A stretch of DNA of 64,000 nucleotides from NCBI GenBank assembly GCA_947034895.1, contig OX344765.1, positions 24,061,001-24,125,000 of the forward strand, given 5' to 3'. Positions 9,807 through 21,958 of the stretch are shown piece after piece. Position 1 is the first letter of the stretch. Every line of letters starts with the position of its first letter. The notes under the pieces were generated by a model. The model saw only the letters and a program-made list of their open reading frames with translations, had not been told where the DNA came from and did not search any database. The stretch comes from Rhytidiadelphus loreus. Lineage: Eukaryota; Streptophyta; Bryopsida; Hypnales; Hylocomiaceae. The translations under genes and the position numbers were made by a program.

Positions 9807-12800
9807 ATGGAGTCCGAGCGTGCAATGGCGACTGAACATGGCGATGGAGGCGAAGATGCAGTTGCGAAAGCACTGAAGGCAGCTTCTGCTGCAAAAACTG
9901 CTCAGAAGAAAGCAGAGAAAGCGGCCAAAGAAGCATTGGAGGTGGCCCGCCGAGAATTGAAACGAAAGGGGAAGATCATCGACTCGCGGAGGGCTGAAAC
10001 GCACAAGAAGACTGTGCAATCGTATTTCCAATCTTCTCGAGGTAGTGGCGGGGGGCAGCCGCTTTGTTTTGTGTTCGACGGTTGCATGCCAGAAGTACCA
10101 GGCGTGGAGCTAATGTCTGCGGACGAGTATCCCAACGACAAGGAAGCCGAGCAGTTGAATCGAAGCAAGTCCATTTCTGTGGATACTGCTGCGACACCAG
10201 GTTCATCGTCTGGATCCAGAGATACTTTTGTTTTGAGCTGTAAGTCGCCGATGATCACACTTTCTGAATCCTCCTCCGACAAAGATAATTCGAAATTTGT
10301 GGAGGTTCCTATATAGTCCGAGGGCTCTTCCTCCGACTCTGACTTCGAGTCTCCTCCTTTGAAGAAAGGTGGCACAAGCTGCAAGAAGACTCGCAATTCA
10401 CGTTCCACAGCGCAAACTCGATACGATCGACACAGGAAATTTCAAACCATTTGGGTCGCGAAGCTACCGTGGGCGGAAGGTGTGATGGCAAATGACGGAA
10501 TCCTCCACATGGTGAAATGCAAAGTCTATAGTGTGATCGACAGAAAGCTCTGTGTGATGGCGCCCAAGAGCGACACGCTATTCAAACATGATGGAAAACG
10601 CACAGCACAGAAGGACATGCCGAAGTACAAAGTGAAGGCTGGAGATCACTATGTGGCCACCGATTGCAAGCACAGGAAAAACATGCGCCTGTACGCTGCA
10701 AAGCCGGCAGCAACGGTTCTTGATCAACTAAATCAGTGTAGCAGTTTAGAGGCACGGAGGAAGAGGGTACAATTTGCCACATTGTTCCAGTTGCTTACTG
10801 ATGGTCGTCCTATGCCAGAGTTTGAGTCACGTCAATCTTTGTATAAGCTTTTGGATGTCCCTGACCTTCCTAGTGCGCATTGGTGCATCCGTTCTGGCGG
10901 GATCATGGCGGGATACATGTACAGACAGGTTGTCGAAGAAACAAAAAGGTTGATTGCCACTGCGAGGTATGTAGCTCTTACTGTTGACGAAGTAACTGCG
11001 GTTGATAACAACAGCTTTCTCTCAGTTCATGCCTACATTGTGCGGGACTGGGTCCGCATTCCGCTGTTGATCTCATTGCAACGAGTTGAGTCGGCACCCA
11101 ACGCAGAGAACATTACTCAGCTGATCGTGGAAGCTATGCATTCTGGTGCGGCCATGGATAACGAATCTGTGGCCATGAAGTTGCTGAGCTTCGGTGCAGA
11201 TGGTGCATCCACGCTGCAGGGGTCTCGTTCCGGGGTCACTCTCCAAATTAAGGAGAAGCACGCGCCTTTTTCAATCGGCGTGCACTGCATGGCCCATCGC
11301 TGTAACTTGGCGTTCAAGTCTTTATCTCAACTTCAAATCTTCTCTGATATAGAGAAGTTGCTGCAAGTCTCCTATGCTTATTTCTGTAAGAGTTTGAAAC
11401 GATTTTCGGAGTTTAGAATGTTGGCCGAGTTGACAGACACCAAAGGTCTGAAAATGCTCCGAAATGTTCAAACAAGGTGGGTGAGCCTCATTGAGCCCTT
11501 GCGACGGTTACTTTTTGAGTATCGGACTCTTATTTATAAGATGATTGCGGATTTAAACGAGAACAACAAAACTGAGGTATTTTCCTGTGCTATTTTTTTA
11601 ATTATTTCGTTTTTTTTTGGCGTAGATTCTTGTTACCGCACCGAGTTGCCTTCATCTTCTTTCTCCCAGTGTTGTCGAAATCCTGATTCAGTCTAGTTTC
11701 AGTTTAGACGGTAGGAAAGACGTGATTTCCAATAAGCTTTTGGCACTACTACAGGAAGCTTATAGAATTAGGATTTGTTTTTTGAATTTTGATGAGTCGA
11801 ATAATTATGATTGATTGATTTCATGAATTGTGGTTGTTACACAATGTTGCAAAGGCCAAATCTTCCCTTCTTTGATTCTTTGCCATTTGGGAACCTAACA
11901 AAAGCAAGTGGATTCTTGCAGGCATGCCTGCATCTCCTCCTGGATCCTTTCACATTGCTCGGAATGTGTGCTCTCCTGCCGCTCCTTGAGGCCGTCGATT
12001 CTCTTGTGCAGTTTGCCCAGAAACGGGACGTGTATGTGGGGGATTTTATAGCTGCCGTGAAAATCTGCCAAGCATCGCTCTATCGAATGTACGAGGACAG
12101 TGCAACGGCCTATAGCACGAATGAGTTCTGGAGTTTCAAAAACTTACTTGATTGCAGTCACGAACAAATCCACATTAAGTGGATTACTGACTTAAACCGC
12201 GATGACTATGCTGTATTGTCATTTATCTGTCATGGAGAGCAAATACATGCAGAGCACAACGGATCTCTAGTGGACAGAGAAGTCTAGGCTACGCTCCTGG
12301 CCAAGGTTAAGGTGGAATGCACCGGTAAGTTGGCTTCAACTTCTTCCAGTTCCGTATGATGCTCATAACCTTGTATCCTTGTTTTTTCTTTCTCCATTAT
12401 TCTTGAATTCTAATGTGTTGCCTTTCATCTGTGGTAGGTGCTGCAAAGATGCTAGTGGCTGAACTGGACGGCCGATTTCCAGCCCACAACGTCATGACAG
12501 CTTTTGGTATCTTTTATCCTCAGTATTGGTGTCAACCAAACGCGGAGGACACATTTGACAACCACCTGCGTACACTGATGGACACCTATGGCCATGGTAA
12601 GGTGTTGGGTGAGGGCGACAAGAAGATTTTGATTAAACCCCTGGTTGATCGTGATACTTTGATTTCCCAGCGTGCGTTGTTCAAAACGTGCATGAAATCT
12701 AATGCACGGGTAGCCATGCTCCCACCCTTTGATTTGAATCCATTGACAAAGGTGTGGCGTGTCCTGGATTCCAATAACAGCCTCACACAGAATTTTGGTG

Positions 12801-13042
12801 AGTTTGTAAAGCTCGCAGAGATGGTGGTCGTTCATGTTCTTGGATCTGTGGAGGACGAAAGACTCTTCTCCAGCGTCGGATTTCTGAAGTCGAAGTTGCG
12901 CAATAACCTGGAGGAGAACTTGCAGGTCGTGGTGGGGATGTTCTCTCAGAGGTTGTTTACACTGGATACCTTCCCTTACCAAAAGGTGTTTGACGACTGG
13001 TTCGTTACTGGAGGGCGGGGGAGGTATTTGGCTTCAGTTTAG
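9807..13042 (+). pseudogene. hAT-family transposase gene, three exons, two nonsense codons
   Basis: Proposed exons are 9807-11576, 11922-12324 and 12438-13042, with GT...AG introns of 345 and 113 bp and phase-consistent joins (…NKTE/ACLHLLLD… and …VECT/GAAKML…). Length would be about 925 residues. Order: an Ala/Lys-rich coiled coil (residues ~10-60), a Ser/acidic linker, a SCAN/BED-poor N-terminal domain beginning WVAKLPWAEG, then the RNase-H-like core with ALTVDEVTAVDN (first Asp) and LLSFGADGASTLQGSRSG (second Asp) followed by HCMAHRCNLA, and a C-terminal hAT dimerisation segment (LGSVEDERLFSSVGFLKSKL). The style is that of ZNF862-like hAT relatives. Two in-frame TAG codons, at 10314 and 12285, break it; everything else is open. 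The start ATG at 9807 (MESERAMATEHG) follows a leader lacking conserved features. Confidence 0.88.
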
Positions 13043-14090
13043 TGCATGTGTGCATGAGTTTTTTATGCTTTAGTGCATGCATGAGCCTTCTCTTTCTTAG
13101 TTCATACAGGAGAATTTTGATGTAGTCGGGGCAATTCAGTGGGAAGCATGAAGGCCATTCGGTAGGTAGTTTATTTCTCATTTAGTTTTTCTCCCAATGG
13201 TGCAAAGTAGGATCATCTTGCACCTCTCATGCTTATGTTTTGTGAATTCCTTTCACAGTGGACTTGAATATTATCAGCTTTTTTTACTTGATTTTTGAGT
13301 AGCCTTAAAAATGTTTGCTTCTTCTACAGGTAAGGTCTCTTTGCATTGTAGGTAGTGGATTTCCCTTATTCCATTCTGCAGTTACTGTATTTCATTGAAG
13401 CCAGTAATTGACTTTGGCATCGGAGTGCATTGGATGTGTATGCAGGTGATTGTGCACTCACAAGGTGTTCTTGTCTGTGAGGCATTCTGGCTTTTCTTCT
13501 CCCAGAAAAAAACAATAGGGCCTTTTTGTTAACTAGGGTGATTCTTCTTGTAACTGTTTTTATGTTTTGTTGTTCAATCTTGCCATTATCACAAAGTTTC
13601 TAACTTAGGCTTCGGAGGGGGTTTGGGTTGGGCACAGGTCCAGATTTGTTTTCCGTCAAATTGTATTACTCAATGTTTGTTTTTTCTCTTTCATTAGCTG
13701 TTGTCAATGTATGCTAAAGTTTGCAAGTAAGCTCCCTTTCCACCGTCATTTCTGTTTTTTCAATTCTCTGGTTACTTGATTGACATGAACACATTACCTC
13801 ACTTCAAATTTTTCAACAGATTGCGGGTGGATGCAGGTGACTGCACAATGTTCTTATAGTTTTCCCTCTTCATATTGTGCAATGTTCCATTATTTGTTTA
13901 TTCTTATTCTTATCCTTACATGCTCTCTTGTTTAATTATTTCACTGAAGAAATTTTCTCACTTAAGCTTCGGAGGGGGTTTGGGTGGGCGCAGGTTACGT
14001 TTTCTACTTGACTGCAGTGATTCCAAAATTAAACTGCATTTGGCAAAAATAGAGCCCAAACTGAAAAAAATGAAATGAAAATTCAAAATA
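13043..14090. other. hAT 3' region with internal direct duplication
   Basis: Untranslated part of the hAT element. Two blocks about 360-390 bp apart share, in order, ATGCAGGTGA-TG-CA, TGTTCTT, and CTTCGGAGGGGGTTTGGGT-GGGC-CAGGT (13433-13640 and 13826-13998), showing an old internal duplication. The 67-codon frame at 13875 lies here and is not supported as a gene. Confidence 0.6.
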
Positions 14091-14323
14091 TCGCCAATTA
14101 CTACACAACTAACTTCTGCAATTCGCCGAAATTACAACAGAAGACACTCCACTTTCGCCATGCAGAACCCACCCTTAAACCAAAATTCGCCAATAAAACA
14201 CCACGAAGAAAAATAGAGTTCGCCCAAAATAGCTTCCTCCATAAACCATAATCGCCACAGGTGAATTGCATAAAGCAACGAAGTCATCGCCAATTTTTTG
14301 GGCACCTTCACAGAAGGGTCGCC
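14091..14323. promoter_or_regulatory. Right subterminal TCGCC motif cluster of the hAT element
   Basis: Eight TCGCC occurrences, all on the + strand, at 14091, 14123, 14155, 14187, 14220, 14252, 14287 and 14319. The spacing is strikingly regular at 32-35 bp, about three helical turns, which would place the sites on one face of the DNA. Probable transposase binding array. Confidence 0.75.
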
Positions 14324-14369
14324 TTTTCATTCATTCACGAAAACTGAAAAAAAATGCCCTGCAAGCTAC

Positions 14370-15472
14370 ATGCAGCTATAAGAGCAAATGCCTTAGTTGT
14401 AGGGTACAAGGCACCATACTATTGTTTCATGCTGCTCGTCTACAAATAAAATCAAAAATTGGATATAGAGAGAAGAAGAGCAAAAATAAGAGAAGAAGAT
14501 CCAAAGAGTATACTTGCTCTTCGTGAAGTGTGGCCGCAAGTGCTCCATAGTACTAGCGTTATTCAATAAATGCAACGCAAGCCTACATTTCATGCAATGA
14601 ACTCAAACAACAATGCAATGCTGCATTATGGAAGCTCTTCTTTTACAATGATGGCTTGAACCTTTGTGGCAGTCAATGACCACTCTATTAGGTACAGCAA
14701 ACCCCCTCCAAACCAATGAACTTCAGTACTTTGGATAAAATCATATACATACGAATATAGTGGAAGGGAACATACCTGGGGAGAAAACAAGACTTTTGCT
14801 CTCAGTGTCCGACGTTCACGAGCACCTGTACAATCCAAGACAAAGTGAGAACATCAAATGAGCACTTGAAGCACGCATTGTTAGCAAAGGGATGGAGGAA
14901 GGCGAAGTACCTGTGCCACTGAGAAAGTGTTGCGCTCGGGTTGGTCGATGAAGACCGCAGTCAGGTGATGGATTAGCGCCTCCAACTTGATCGCAGTGGT
15001 AGGGAGACTTCATTAGAGTCGTCGCAGTCTGTTGAAGCATTGGTGCCTCCAACTTGATCCCAGCGGTAGGGAGAGCTCATCATAGTCGGGGCCATAGACA
15101 TTGCCGTCTACATTGCTTGTGCTTCAGGAAGACATCAAAGCGGAAGAACATACGCAAAAAAAAATGGCGCAGTAACGAACCCTCCAACGGTTTATTTTTT
15201 TATTTTTTGAATGACATTACAGGCTGTCTATGGGTGGGCGGTTTCATCGTCATGTGCAAGTAACTTAAGCACAGTAGTGGGCGCTAATGACGCAAGTTTG
15301 ATGGGTTTATTAAATTTGCAGGTATTCTTCTATAACTGGCACTACGTATGAAGACAAGTTGTCAAACTAAATAGTGAATACACTATGTACAAGTGTGTGA
15401 GTGTTTCTAACTTCACCCTTAAGTCAAAAAATTGCACACAGGTTCTAGCAAATGAATTCTAAATAAATTTAT
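14370..15472. other. Post-hAT flank with a short direct duplication, no gene seen
   Basis: Continues the sequence interrupted by the hAT element. GCCTCCAACTTGATC-CAG-GGTAGGGAGA-CTCAT occurs twice, at 14978-15014 and 15045-15081 (period 67 bp). The minus-strand frames at 14626-15052 contain donor-like CAGGTATG text, but no product is recognisable. The right end of the pogo-like element should lie here and was not identified. Confidence 0.4.
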
Positions 15473-15475
15473 TTT

Positions 15476-15680
15476 CTCTACAAGAGAAAGGGGTGTTTTA
15501 AGTAGTGTCCTAGACATCATGTCTTTTAAGTAACATCTTTTAAGTAACGTCTTTTAAGTAACATCTTTTAAGTAAAATTTTACTATAAAGATTGTCTTTT
15601 TAGTAAAATTTTACTTAAAAACTTACTTAAAAGACATGATGTCTAGGACACTACTTAAAACACCCCTTTCTCTTGTAGTG
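15476..15680. mobile_element. CACTA-type MITE (205 bp), long foldback
   Basis: The right end in reverse complement starts CACTACAAGAGAAAGGGGTG; the left end reads CTCTACAAGAGAAAGGGGTG, one mismatch at the second base. Flanking triplets are TTT and ATT, a worn 3-bp target duplication. The arms are complementary for at least 55 bp (through AAGTAGTGTCCTAGACATCA), and the centre holds repeated TTTTAAGTAA units. No coding capacity. Confidence 0.85.
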
Positions 15681-15683
15681 ATT

Positions 15684-17129
15684 TGAGGGTTAATTTGTTA
15701 ATTAATTTAACTAATGTATTTTTGAGAGAAAATCTAGTTTTAATCTATTTTTAGATTTTTCATCCAAATTTAGTTAAACTTCATCCACACTTAACTCCTT
15801 TAAAATCAAAGTAATTTTAGAGTAAAAGTTGATTTTGGAATCTTCAAAAGATTCTCTAAACTTTTCTAGTCTCAAAAAATCCTTATTTATTCTTTAAAAA
15901 ATATTCCTAATTGTTTTTATTAATCCTATTCCTAAGTTATAATTCTAAAATTAGTAGTTTTTGGATTTTTTTATTATTTTCATGAAGAAAGTGATAAATT
16001 ACCTTTCTACTAAAGTAAAAATTAAAAATTTAGTGCGTCTATGTGAAAACTTATGAATGGATGAAATTCCCCTTAGTTGGATGGAATTCGTTCCTTCAAT
16101 AATTTTAAAGAGAATAAAGGGATAAATTAGGTTTTAACTTCCCTCAATTATTCTAATATTTCCTAGATTCCTAAATTAAGTTAGATTCCTTTTGAGATTC
16201 TTTTGGATGAAATTAATATTTCCTTTTCAAATTAATTCAAAATTCATCCATTTATTACTTCCACAATTTTAATTAAGTTTTTTAAGAATTTTAGTAGTGT
16301 TCAAACTTTCACGTTGCAAATGGAATTCTAAATGTTAAATGTGATTAAAAAGCAAAATTAAAGAAAAACAAAGTTAGAAATCATACCTCAGTATCGAAGA
16401 TGTCTGTAGATCCATCGTTGCAAAATACCATTACAATTGTCTCCCCAAAGTCCTCCATTGTCTTTCATGAATTTGCAAAGTTCTAGTGAGATTTTGATTA
16501 ATTGTTGTTGAATTGTTGTTCTAAAAACCTATCTAAAATGTCCAATTTTGTTAGTTTGAAAATGATAATTTTGTTTTAGAGTTTTTCTTGTAAATTAGTT
16601 AATTCCTATAAATTCTCTAATTCTAATGAATAGTGATATTATTCTTTTGCCAATTGTTTAATAGTTTTTAGTTTAATATTCCAAAGATATTAGTTGTTTT
16701 TTGTTTTTATCTATTTGGCTTATTAGCCTAATAAAACAAATGTTTAAACAACAATCCAACACACATAGAATCTCATTAATTAACTATCAACAAAGATTTT
16801 AAGAATAACAAAACAAACTTCAATAGTAAAATTCCTAAAAAATGAATTTTTTAATCTAGATTTCTTCACATGGTCCAATTCCTTTGTACTTCATCTTCTT
16901 TTATGCTCCTCTCTCCTCACTTCATTCTCAATTGTGTTTTGAAGTTGAATGAGTTTTAGAGTTGGTGACAACCCAAAAGAATGAGAGAATTTGGCCAAGA
17001 ATGTTGGAAGAAACAAGATAAAAAAATTTGGTGCGGCAAGGCAACGGCCAACCTTTGAAATTCTAAATGAATTTCAGTTGTTAGGATCTGAGTAGTTAAG
17101 GTTATACCCAATACTGTATGTGCTTTGAA
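15684..17129. other. AT-rich intergenic, no gene seen
   Basis: No ORF, paired ends or RNA gene that I can support. Confidence 0.5.
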
Positions 17130-17222
17130 GAAGCTTACAGTCTGTGCTTGGTGAAGCTTGCGGTCTGTGTCTGGTGAGCTCTACGGTCTCTGTCTTGTGA
17201 AGCTTTGCAATCTGTGTCTGCT
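17130..17222 (+). repeat. 23-bp minisatellite, 4 copies
   Basis: Units close to GAAGCTTGCGGTCTGTGTCT plus GGT start at 17130, 17153, 17176 and 17199 (the last is 24 bp). They differ by a few substitutions each. The array is unrelated in sequence to the 23-bp array at 4.9 kb. Confidence 0.9.
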
Positions 17223-17299
17223 GGATTCCTCCGGTCTCTTGGCCCGTTGTCTGGCCCCTTTCCGTTCAGTTGCCACGTGTTGCCTCCGTACTGGTTCAG

Positions 17300-17455
17300 T
17301 CCCCAGTTCCCGATGGCTTCCTCGTTCCTGACGACCCCATCATTCCTGTTGACCCTAACGTTCCGATTGCTTCCTCGTTTCTGATGCTTCCTCGTTCTTG
17401 ACGATCCCAGCGTTCCCGACAGCTTCCTCGTTCCCGATGGCTTCGGCGTGCCTGC
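17300..17455 (+). repeat. Degenerate GTTCCCGATGGCTTCCTC repeat
   Basis: The phrase CCCGATGGCTTCCTCGTTC and variants (CCGATTGCTTCCTCGTTTC, CCGACAGCTTCCTCGTTCC) recur about six times with irregular spacing. The GC-rich minus-strand ORF over it (RQERGSIRNEE, RKPSGTGD) is a product of the repeat. Confidence 0.7.
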
Positions 17456-17834
17456 CTTAGGGTTGTTCCTACTTCCTTTTCAACTTGAAGCTGAATATTA
17501 AAAAACAAGAAAAAATAAAAATAAAAACTTGATGGTTAAGCTCACCTACTGAAATTTTAATAATTGTTTGGAATGCTAAGTTTTTAATTATAAAAATTAA
17601 GCACCCGCAAATAAAAATCAAGAATTTTTAAAAAAAAATTTAAAAACAAAACAAAGACAACCAATTTTGATGAAAGAAGTACCAAAACAATTTTGAATGA
17701 AACAAAGTAATCAATAGCAAGTTTGGAAACCAAATACACCCTCTTTGTATTCAATACGGAAAAGAGAAAAATCAACAAAATGTAGACTTTAAATAAATTT
17801 CCGAAGAATCTTATTTTGTTGATTCTTATTTGGT

Positions 17835-18113
17835 AAGTTAAAGCTTCGTCGTGCGGTTGCAACTCCAGGAATTAGTGTTTTCACAAAGGCAAATTCTGAC
17901 TGTTATAAGTCAAAGCTCCGCCATGCGGGAGCAACCCCAGGAAATAGCAAACAATTAAAGTTTCAAGTACCCGTTTCCAGGTTTCCAAAGTCAAAACTCG
18001 TTGTACGAGAGCAACCCCAGGAAATAACAAACAATTTAAAGTTTCAAGTATCCGTTTCCAGGTTTCCAAAATCAAAGCTCCGTCGTGAGGGAGCAATCCT
18101 AGGAAATAACGGT
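17835..18113 (-). repeat. ~80-bp tandem repeat with GCTTTGA/GGAGCAACCCCAGG core
   Basis: Three copies begin near 17908, 17988 and 18068, preceded by a partial copy at 17835. Each runs AAAGCTCCGC-ATGCGGGAGC, AACCCCAGGAAATA, CAAACAATTAAAGTTTCAAG and CCGTTTCCAGGTTTCCAAA. On the minus strand the motif reads GGCGGAGCTTTGA and recurs in the + strand at 26.3-26.75 kb, linking the two regions. Confidence 0.85.
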
Positions 18114-20231
18114 ATCCAAGGACTCAAACTAGTATTTTAAAAACTTAATTTTTAAAGGAGGTACACATAACAATGTTTAACCAAACATTAGCAATTAGTC
18201 AAACCAAACACCCGTTATACAACGAATTTTGGTACGTGGTGATGTCCAAAACCTTTTGGCAAAGTCTAGCCTTGCCGCTTTAAAGTTTTGAGTTCACAAA
18301 TTGTTATCAATTTATACAAATAGTTGGTTAGTATCCAAAAGAACAAAAAAATCAATTAGAGTTTGGGAACTACTCCCACAACTTCTTGAAATATCAAAGT
18401 TTTGAGGCTTGAAGCCTCCAAATTCAAACAAGAAAGAAAACAAAGCTTTGAAGGGACCTTCAAAGTACAAAGAAATAGAAAGAAATAGTCAAAATTTGGC
18501 TTAAAAAGTGCTCCGACAAGTGTCGATAGCACGACAAGAGCAACAACAAGAATGAAATAAGAGAATGAGGGCCACGAACAACCTCAAAGAAGGGCCTTAT
18601 ATACTTGCTCCCGACCCCCCCTGGTAAGTTGTTCGTAAATATTTTCTTACTTTCAATCTAGATATTTTACTAAACTAACCTAACGCGTTTTCTAAATAAT
18701 CTTTGTTTGATGGGAAGGAAGGTCCTCAAGCAAGTTCTTTCTAGGCCTTAAATGGCCTTAGAATCTTCTCCAAATCAAATATTAGATTTTCCCAAAGATA
18801 TTTTGAAAACTTACCTAATTAACCGAGATATTTTGCAAATTAATCTAAAGTTAGTTCTAAATTGTTTTTTTTTAGTTCAAAAGATGTCTTCTTATGCAAG
18901 ACAAGTATCTTGAGCAAATCCAATCTTTGATTTTACAAAAGATATTTGCAAAATCAACCTAGATTATTAGATTAATCCAAAATTACCTTAAAAAAGTCAA
19001 ACTAAGGGCTGACCTTCTCTATCTTTCAAGAGACAACTCAAAACTAAAAACAAACTGCGCCATCGCGTTTAAAAGACCCCAATTAGCCTCAAGGACCCTT
19101 TACCCCTACCTCTCTAGCCATTTTAAAGCGCAAATTTGAGTCACAGTAACTCTGAACAAAAATCAAAAATCTAACTTTTGAAGTTTGCGTTTTTTGATGA
19201 AATTGTTGGTCTTGGGTAGTTTAGAATATTTGTGAGAGTAATAATTGACCCTTGAATCGCTCCATTCGAACACCGTTAGCTCCTAGTACACCGGTCAACC
19301 TACGGCCAAGTTGTAATTTCTTGTAAAATTTGTTATCGATCTTAATTTTGGTACTTGAGAATGTCGGAATGTCTTCAAACTTGACAGGGCTCTTTATTGG
19401 CACACAAAACACTATCCTAATTTTTAGTGAGATTTTACCGCAACATTGGTAATTTCTAGGAATTTACAAATGCAATTTTAAGTAGTTGACTTCTCATAGA
19501 GTCATCGTAGAGTTTTGTAAAATCCCGAAACTTTTGAGCAATCTTCTACAAGATGTCCATCAACTAAGGGAAAAAACAAATCTCCAATAAAGATGCTATT
19601 TTTAGCAATTCCTTAATAATTTCCACCCGGGGGGGAAATTATTCTTGATGAGGGAATTTTAAATGATTGGACTTCTATTTGACTTTCTGGCATGCTTTGA
19701 CCTAGAAAAGTACCTCTCTGTATGTTTCAATCATCATTTCCCTCATCTTGGTCTATGAATAATTTAAATTTTGAAAGTTACTTGCAAACAACAAATCCAA
19801 TTCTTTCGAATTGGATTTTGACTAACTCTGACTAGACTCTAATTTTTAGCCAGTTTATTACATGTGTATTTATAGATGTTGTATCACATGAACAAGACAC
19901 TAGGACCGGCTAACTCTCAAATCCTTACTTTGCTCATAATTTCTAACTTACTACCTAATTTTACTTAATAAGACCTAAAATTAGTGAAAATGTAAAGTTT
20001 TACATGTTTCACGCATCTAAGGCTATTCCTCACTATTTTGGTAGGAACTTCAACCAAAACTCTCAATAACTCTATTTTTAGGTGTTTCTTCATATATTTA
20101 TTCTAAAAACTAACAGAAAATCGCGAAAAATAAGTTCAGAGTTCCAAGTGCCAACTTGAAAGCTCACAAAGTGCTACTTGTTTTTCCAGATGTGCTCCAC
20201 GGTTTTAAAGTGCGTTCACATGTGTATAGCT
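18114..20231. other. Leader-like region and AT-rich spacer, no gene seen
   Basis: Read on the minus strand, a TATA-like TATATAAGG (18595-18603) stands upstream of the 80-bp repeat array, an arrangement like an LTR promoter and leader. A hairpin AATAATTTCC / GGAAATTATT lies at 19615-19643 around a CCCGGG core. The 63-codon minus frame at 19221-19412 has no recognisable domain. No reverse transcriptase, integrase or LTR pair was found. Confidence 0.35.
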
Positions 20232-21190
20232 CCATTAACCCCTAAATGATTTGGACTATGTTTTCACCAAAACCACTGAAAAACTGTCATTTCTAGGACA
20301 AGTACCATATTTTTGAAAAAAAACATTTTTGGACACATCTAACTGTAGGATCTTGTAGTAAACTAGTTTGAGAAGATTTGGAAAAAATTTCAGAATTTTT
20401 CACCATGTAGATTGCAAGATATTAACGTTTGAAGTAACAAAAATCATTTTTTTGTCCCTGCAAAAACATGGGCAGCAGCACTTCAGAAGGTCACATTAGT
20501 ATGAAAAAATGTCCAAAATGGTGGTTACTCTTTGGATTCATTCTTCAAGGCAAGTTGGCTACATGCTTGAAATTTTTTAGATCATTTGGAATTGTACAAC
20601 ATATAGGAAAAAACTAGTAAGTAGAAAGAAGTAGAGAGTGATTCAAAATACTAAATCGTTAACCATTTATTTATGGAATTGAAAAATGCCAATCCCAATG
20701 GTTGTAATGTTGTAATAATCAATATACACCTAATGTTTTTGTTTTTTTCCAAGAATATTTAAAATTGAGTTAAATAAAGGAGTTCAAAGTTTATTTTAGA
20801 GTAGAGATTCCATAACTACCTACAAACTACCTCAAACTAAAATTCCTCATAACTTTTGATTCATTGATCCAAATGGAATGATTCCAAACTTTCCATGTAG
20901 ATATAAATCTAAAGAATCAATTTAAAATTTAAATTTAAAAAGAAAGTGATTTTTAAAGAAGTTTTTTCTTCTGCCCAGGGTGCCCGAAGATCAAGCAAAA
21001 CTACATATCATACAATAACTTTTGAACTGTGTAGTCAAAAGTTATGAAAATTGTTGGGCCTTAAAGCTACACCTTGGTAAAATGTTGTGTGAAAATTTCA
21101 AAGAAAAAAAATAAAAATTCTATTCATAGTGAGCTGCCCAAAAAAGTTATAATGCCAAAAAACAATGTTTGGGCGTTTAGGGGTTAATGG
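20232..21190 (+). mobile_element. TTAACCCCTAAA-family non-autonomous element, copy 3
   Basis: Starts CCATTAACCCCTAAATGATT and ends CGTTTAGGGGTTAATGG, a clean inverted pair of about 15 bp. The full length matches the reverse complement of 1847-2755. The ends are better preserved here than in any other copy, so this is the best guide to the family's termini. No ORF longer than chance. Confidence 0.8.
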
Positions 21191-21958
21191 AAAGAAGAAA
21201 ACAAATTCAAGATTGAGAAGAGCAATTTTTGGCATGCGATTGAATACTTTATGGATTTCACTGGGCTCTTCGTAGGCATCTTCTTAGTCATAAGTTCTCC
21301 CTTTCTAAGCATTTATAAGGACCTACAGTGCTGTTCGTTAGAAAAACTTTGAGTAATTCATATGAAGTCAAATAATTCTGATAAAACACCCACTGAACTC
21401 TTCTTCAGTGTACTTCCTATTAAAAATATTTTGAAATCCCTACCTTCAACACATTCTTCCTTAGAGCGACATTTCCCTATACATGCTCCATTTAAGAGTT
21501 TCTTACCTTAGCACAGAAGGGTGAGATTGCAATGTTTTTGCAAGGATTGCCAAAAAAATTATTAAAGTTTTTCAAGTAGTTTTTAGTGCAACAATATGCA
21601 ATGTAGTTGAGATTGCAATAGATTTTGCAAAACTTTAACCTTCACTATAAGGATGGACTTGTCACTAATATGAAAATCATCTTTTTCCGTATAGTGTGCA
21701 TCATCTACTTAAAAACCCTAGAAGAGCGTGTGCATGGTTGAGTGAACCACTTTTCATGTCACAATGTTTTTTTCAGTAAGATCTTTGCATTGCAAGCCAC
21801 ATTGTAGATAATTCACTACACTATTGTAGCTATATATTTTAGAATACATTCTCAACTTGAATGCAAAGATAACTATGTAATAATTTAGATGGTCTTTTTT
21901 TAAAACTAAAGAGCTATAGACTCTTAAAGTTGCAAATTTGATTTAGAAAACTCCATAG
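21191..21958. other. AT-rich intergenic, no gene seen
   Basis: Nothing that I can support as a gene, repeat pair or RNA. Confidence 0.45.

Larger units (their letters stand above)
9095..14361 (+). mobile_element. hAT transposon, 5267 bp, perfect 8-bp target duplication
   Basis: The left end reads CAGGGCATTTTTTTTTGGCG; the right end in reverse complement reads CAGGGCATTTTTTTTCAGTT, a terminal inverted repeat of about 16 bp. The element is flanked by CAAGCTAC on both sides (9087-9094 and 14362-14369), a perfect 8-bp target duplication, the length diagnostic of hAT elements. It carries one transposase gene (9807-13042), long untranslated ends, and clusters of a TCGCC motif near both termini. 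It landed about 30 bp after the tail of the pogo-like ORF, so it is younger than that element. Intact ends and target duplication with only two nonsense codons suggest a recent, recently silenced copy. Confidence 0.95.
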
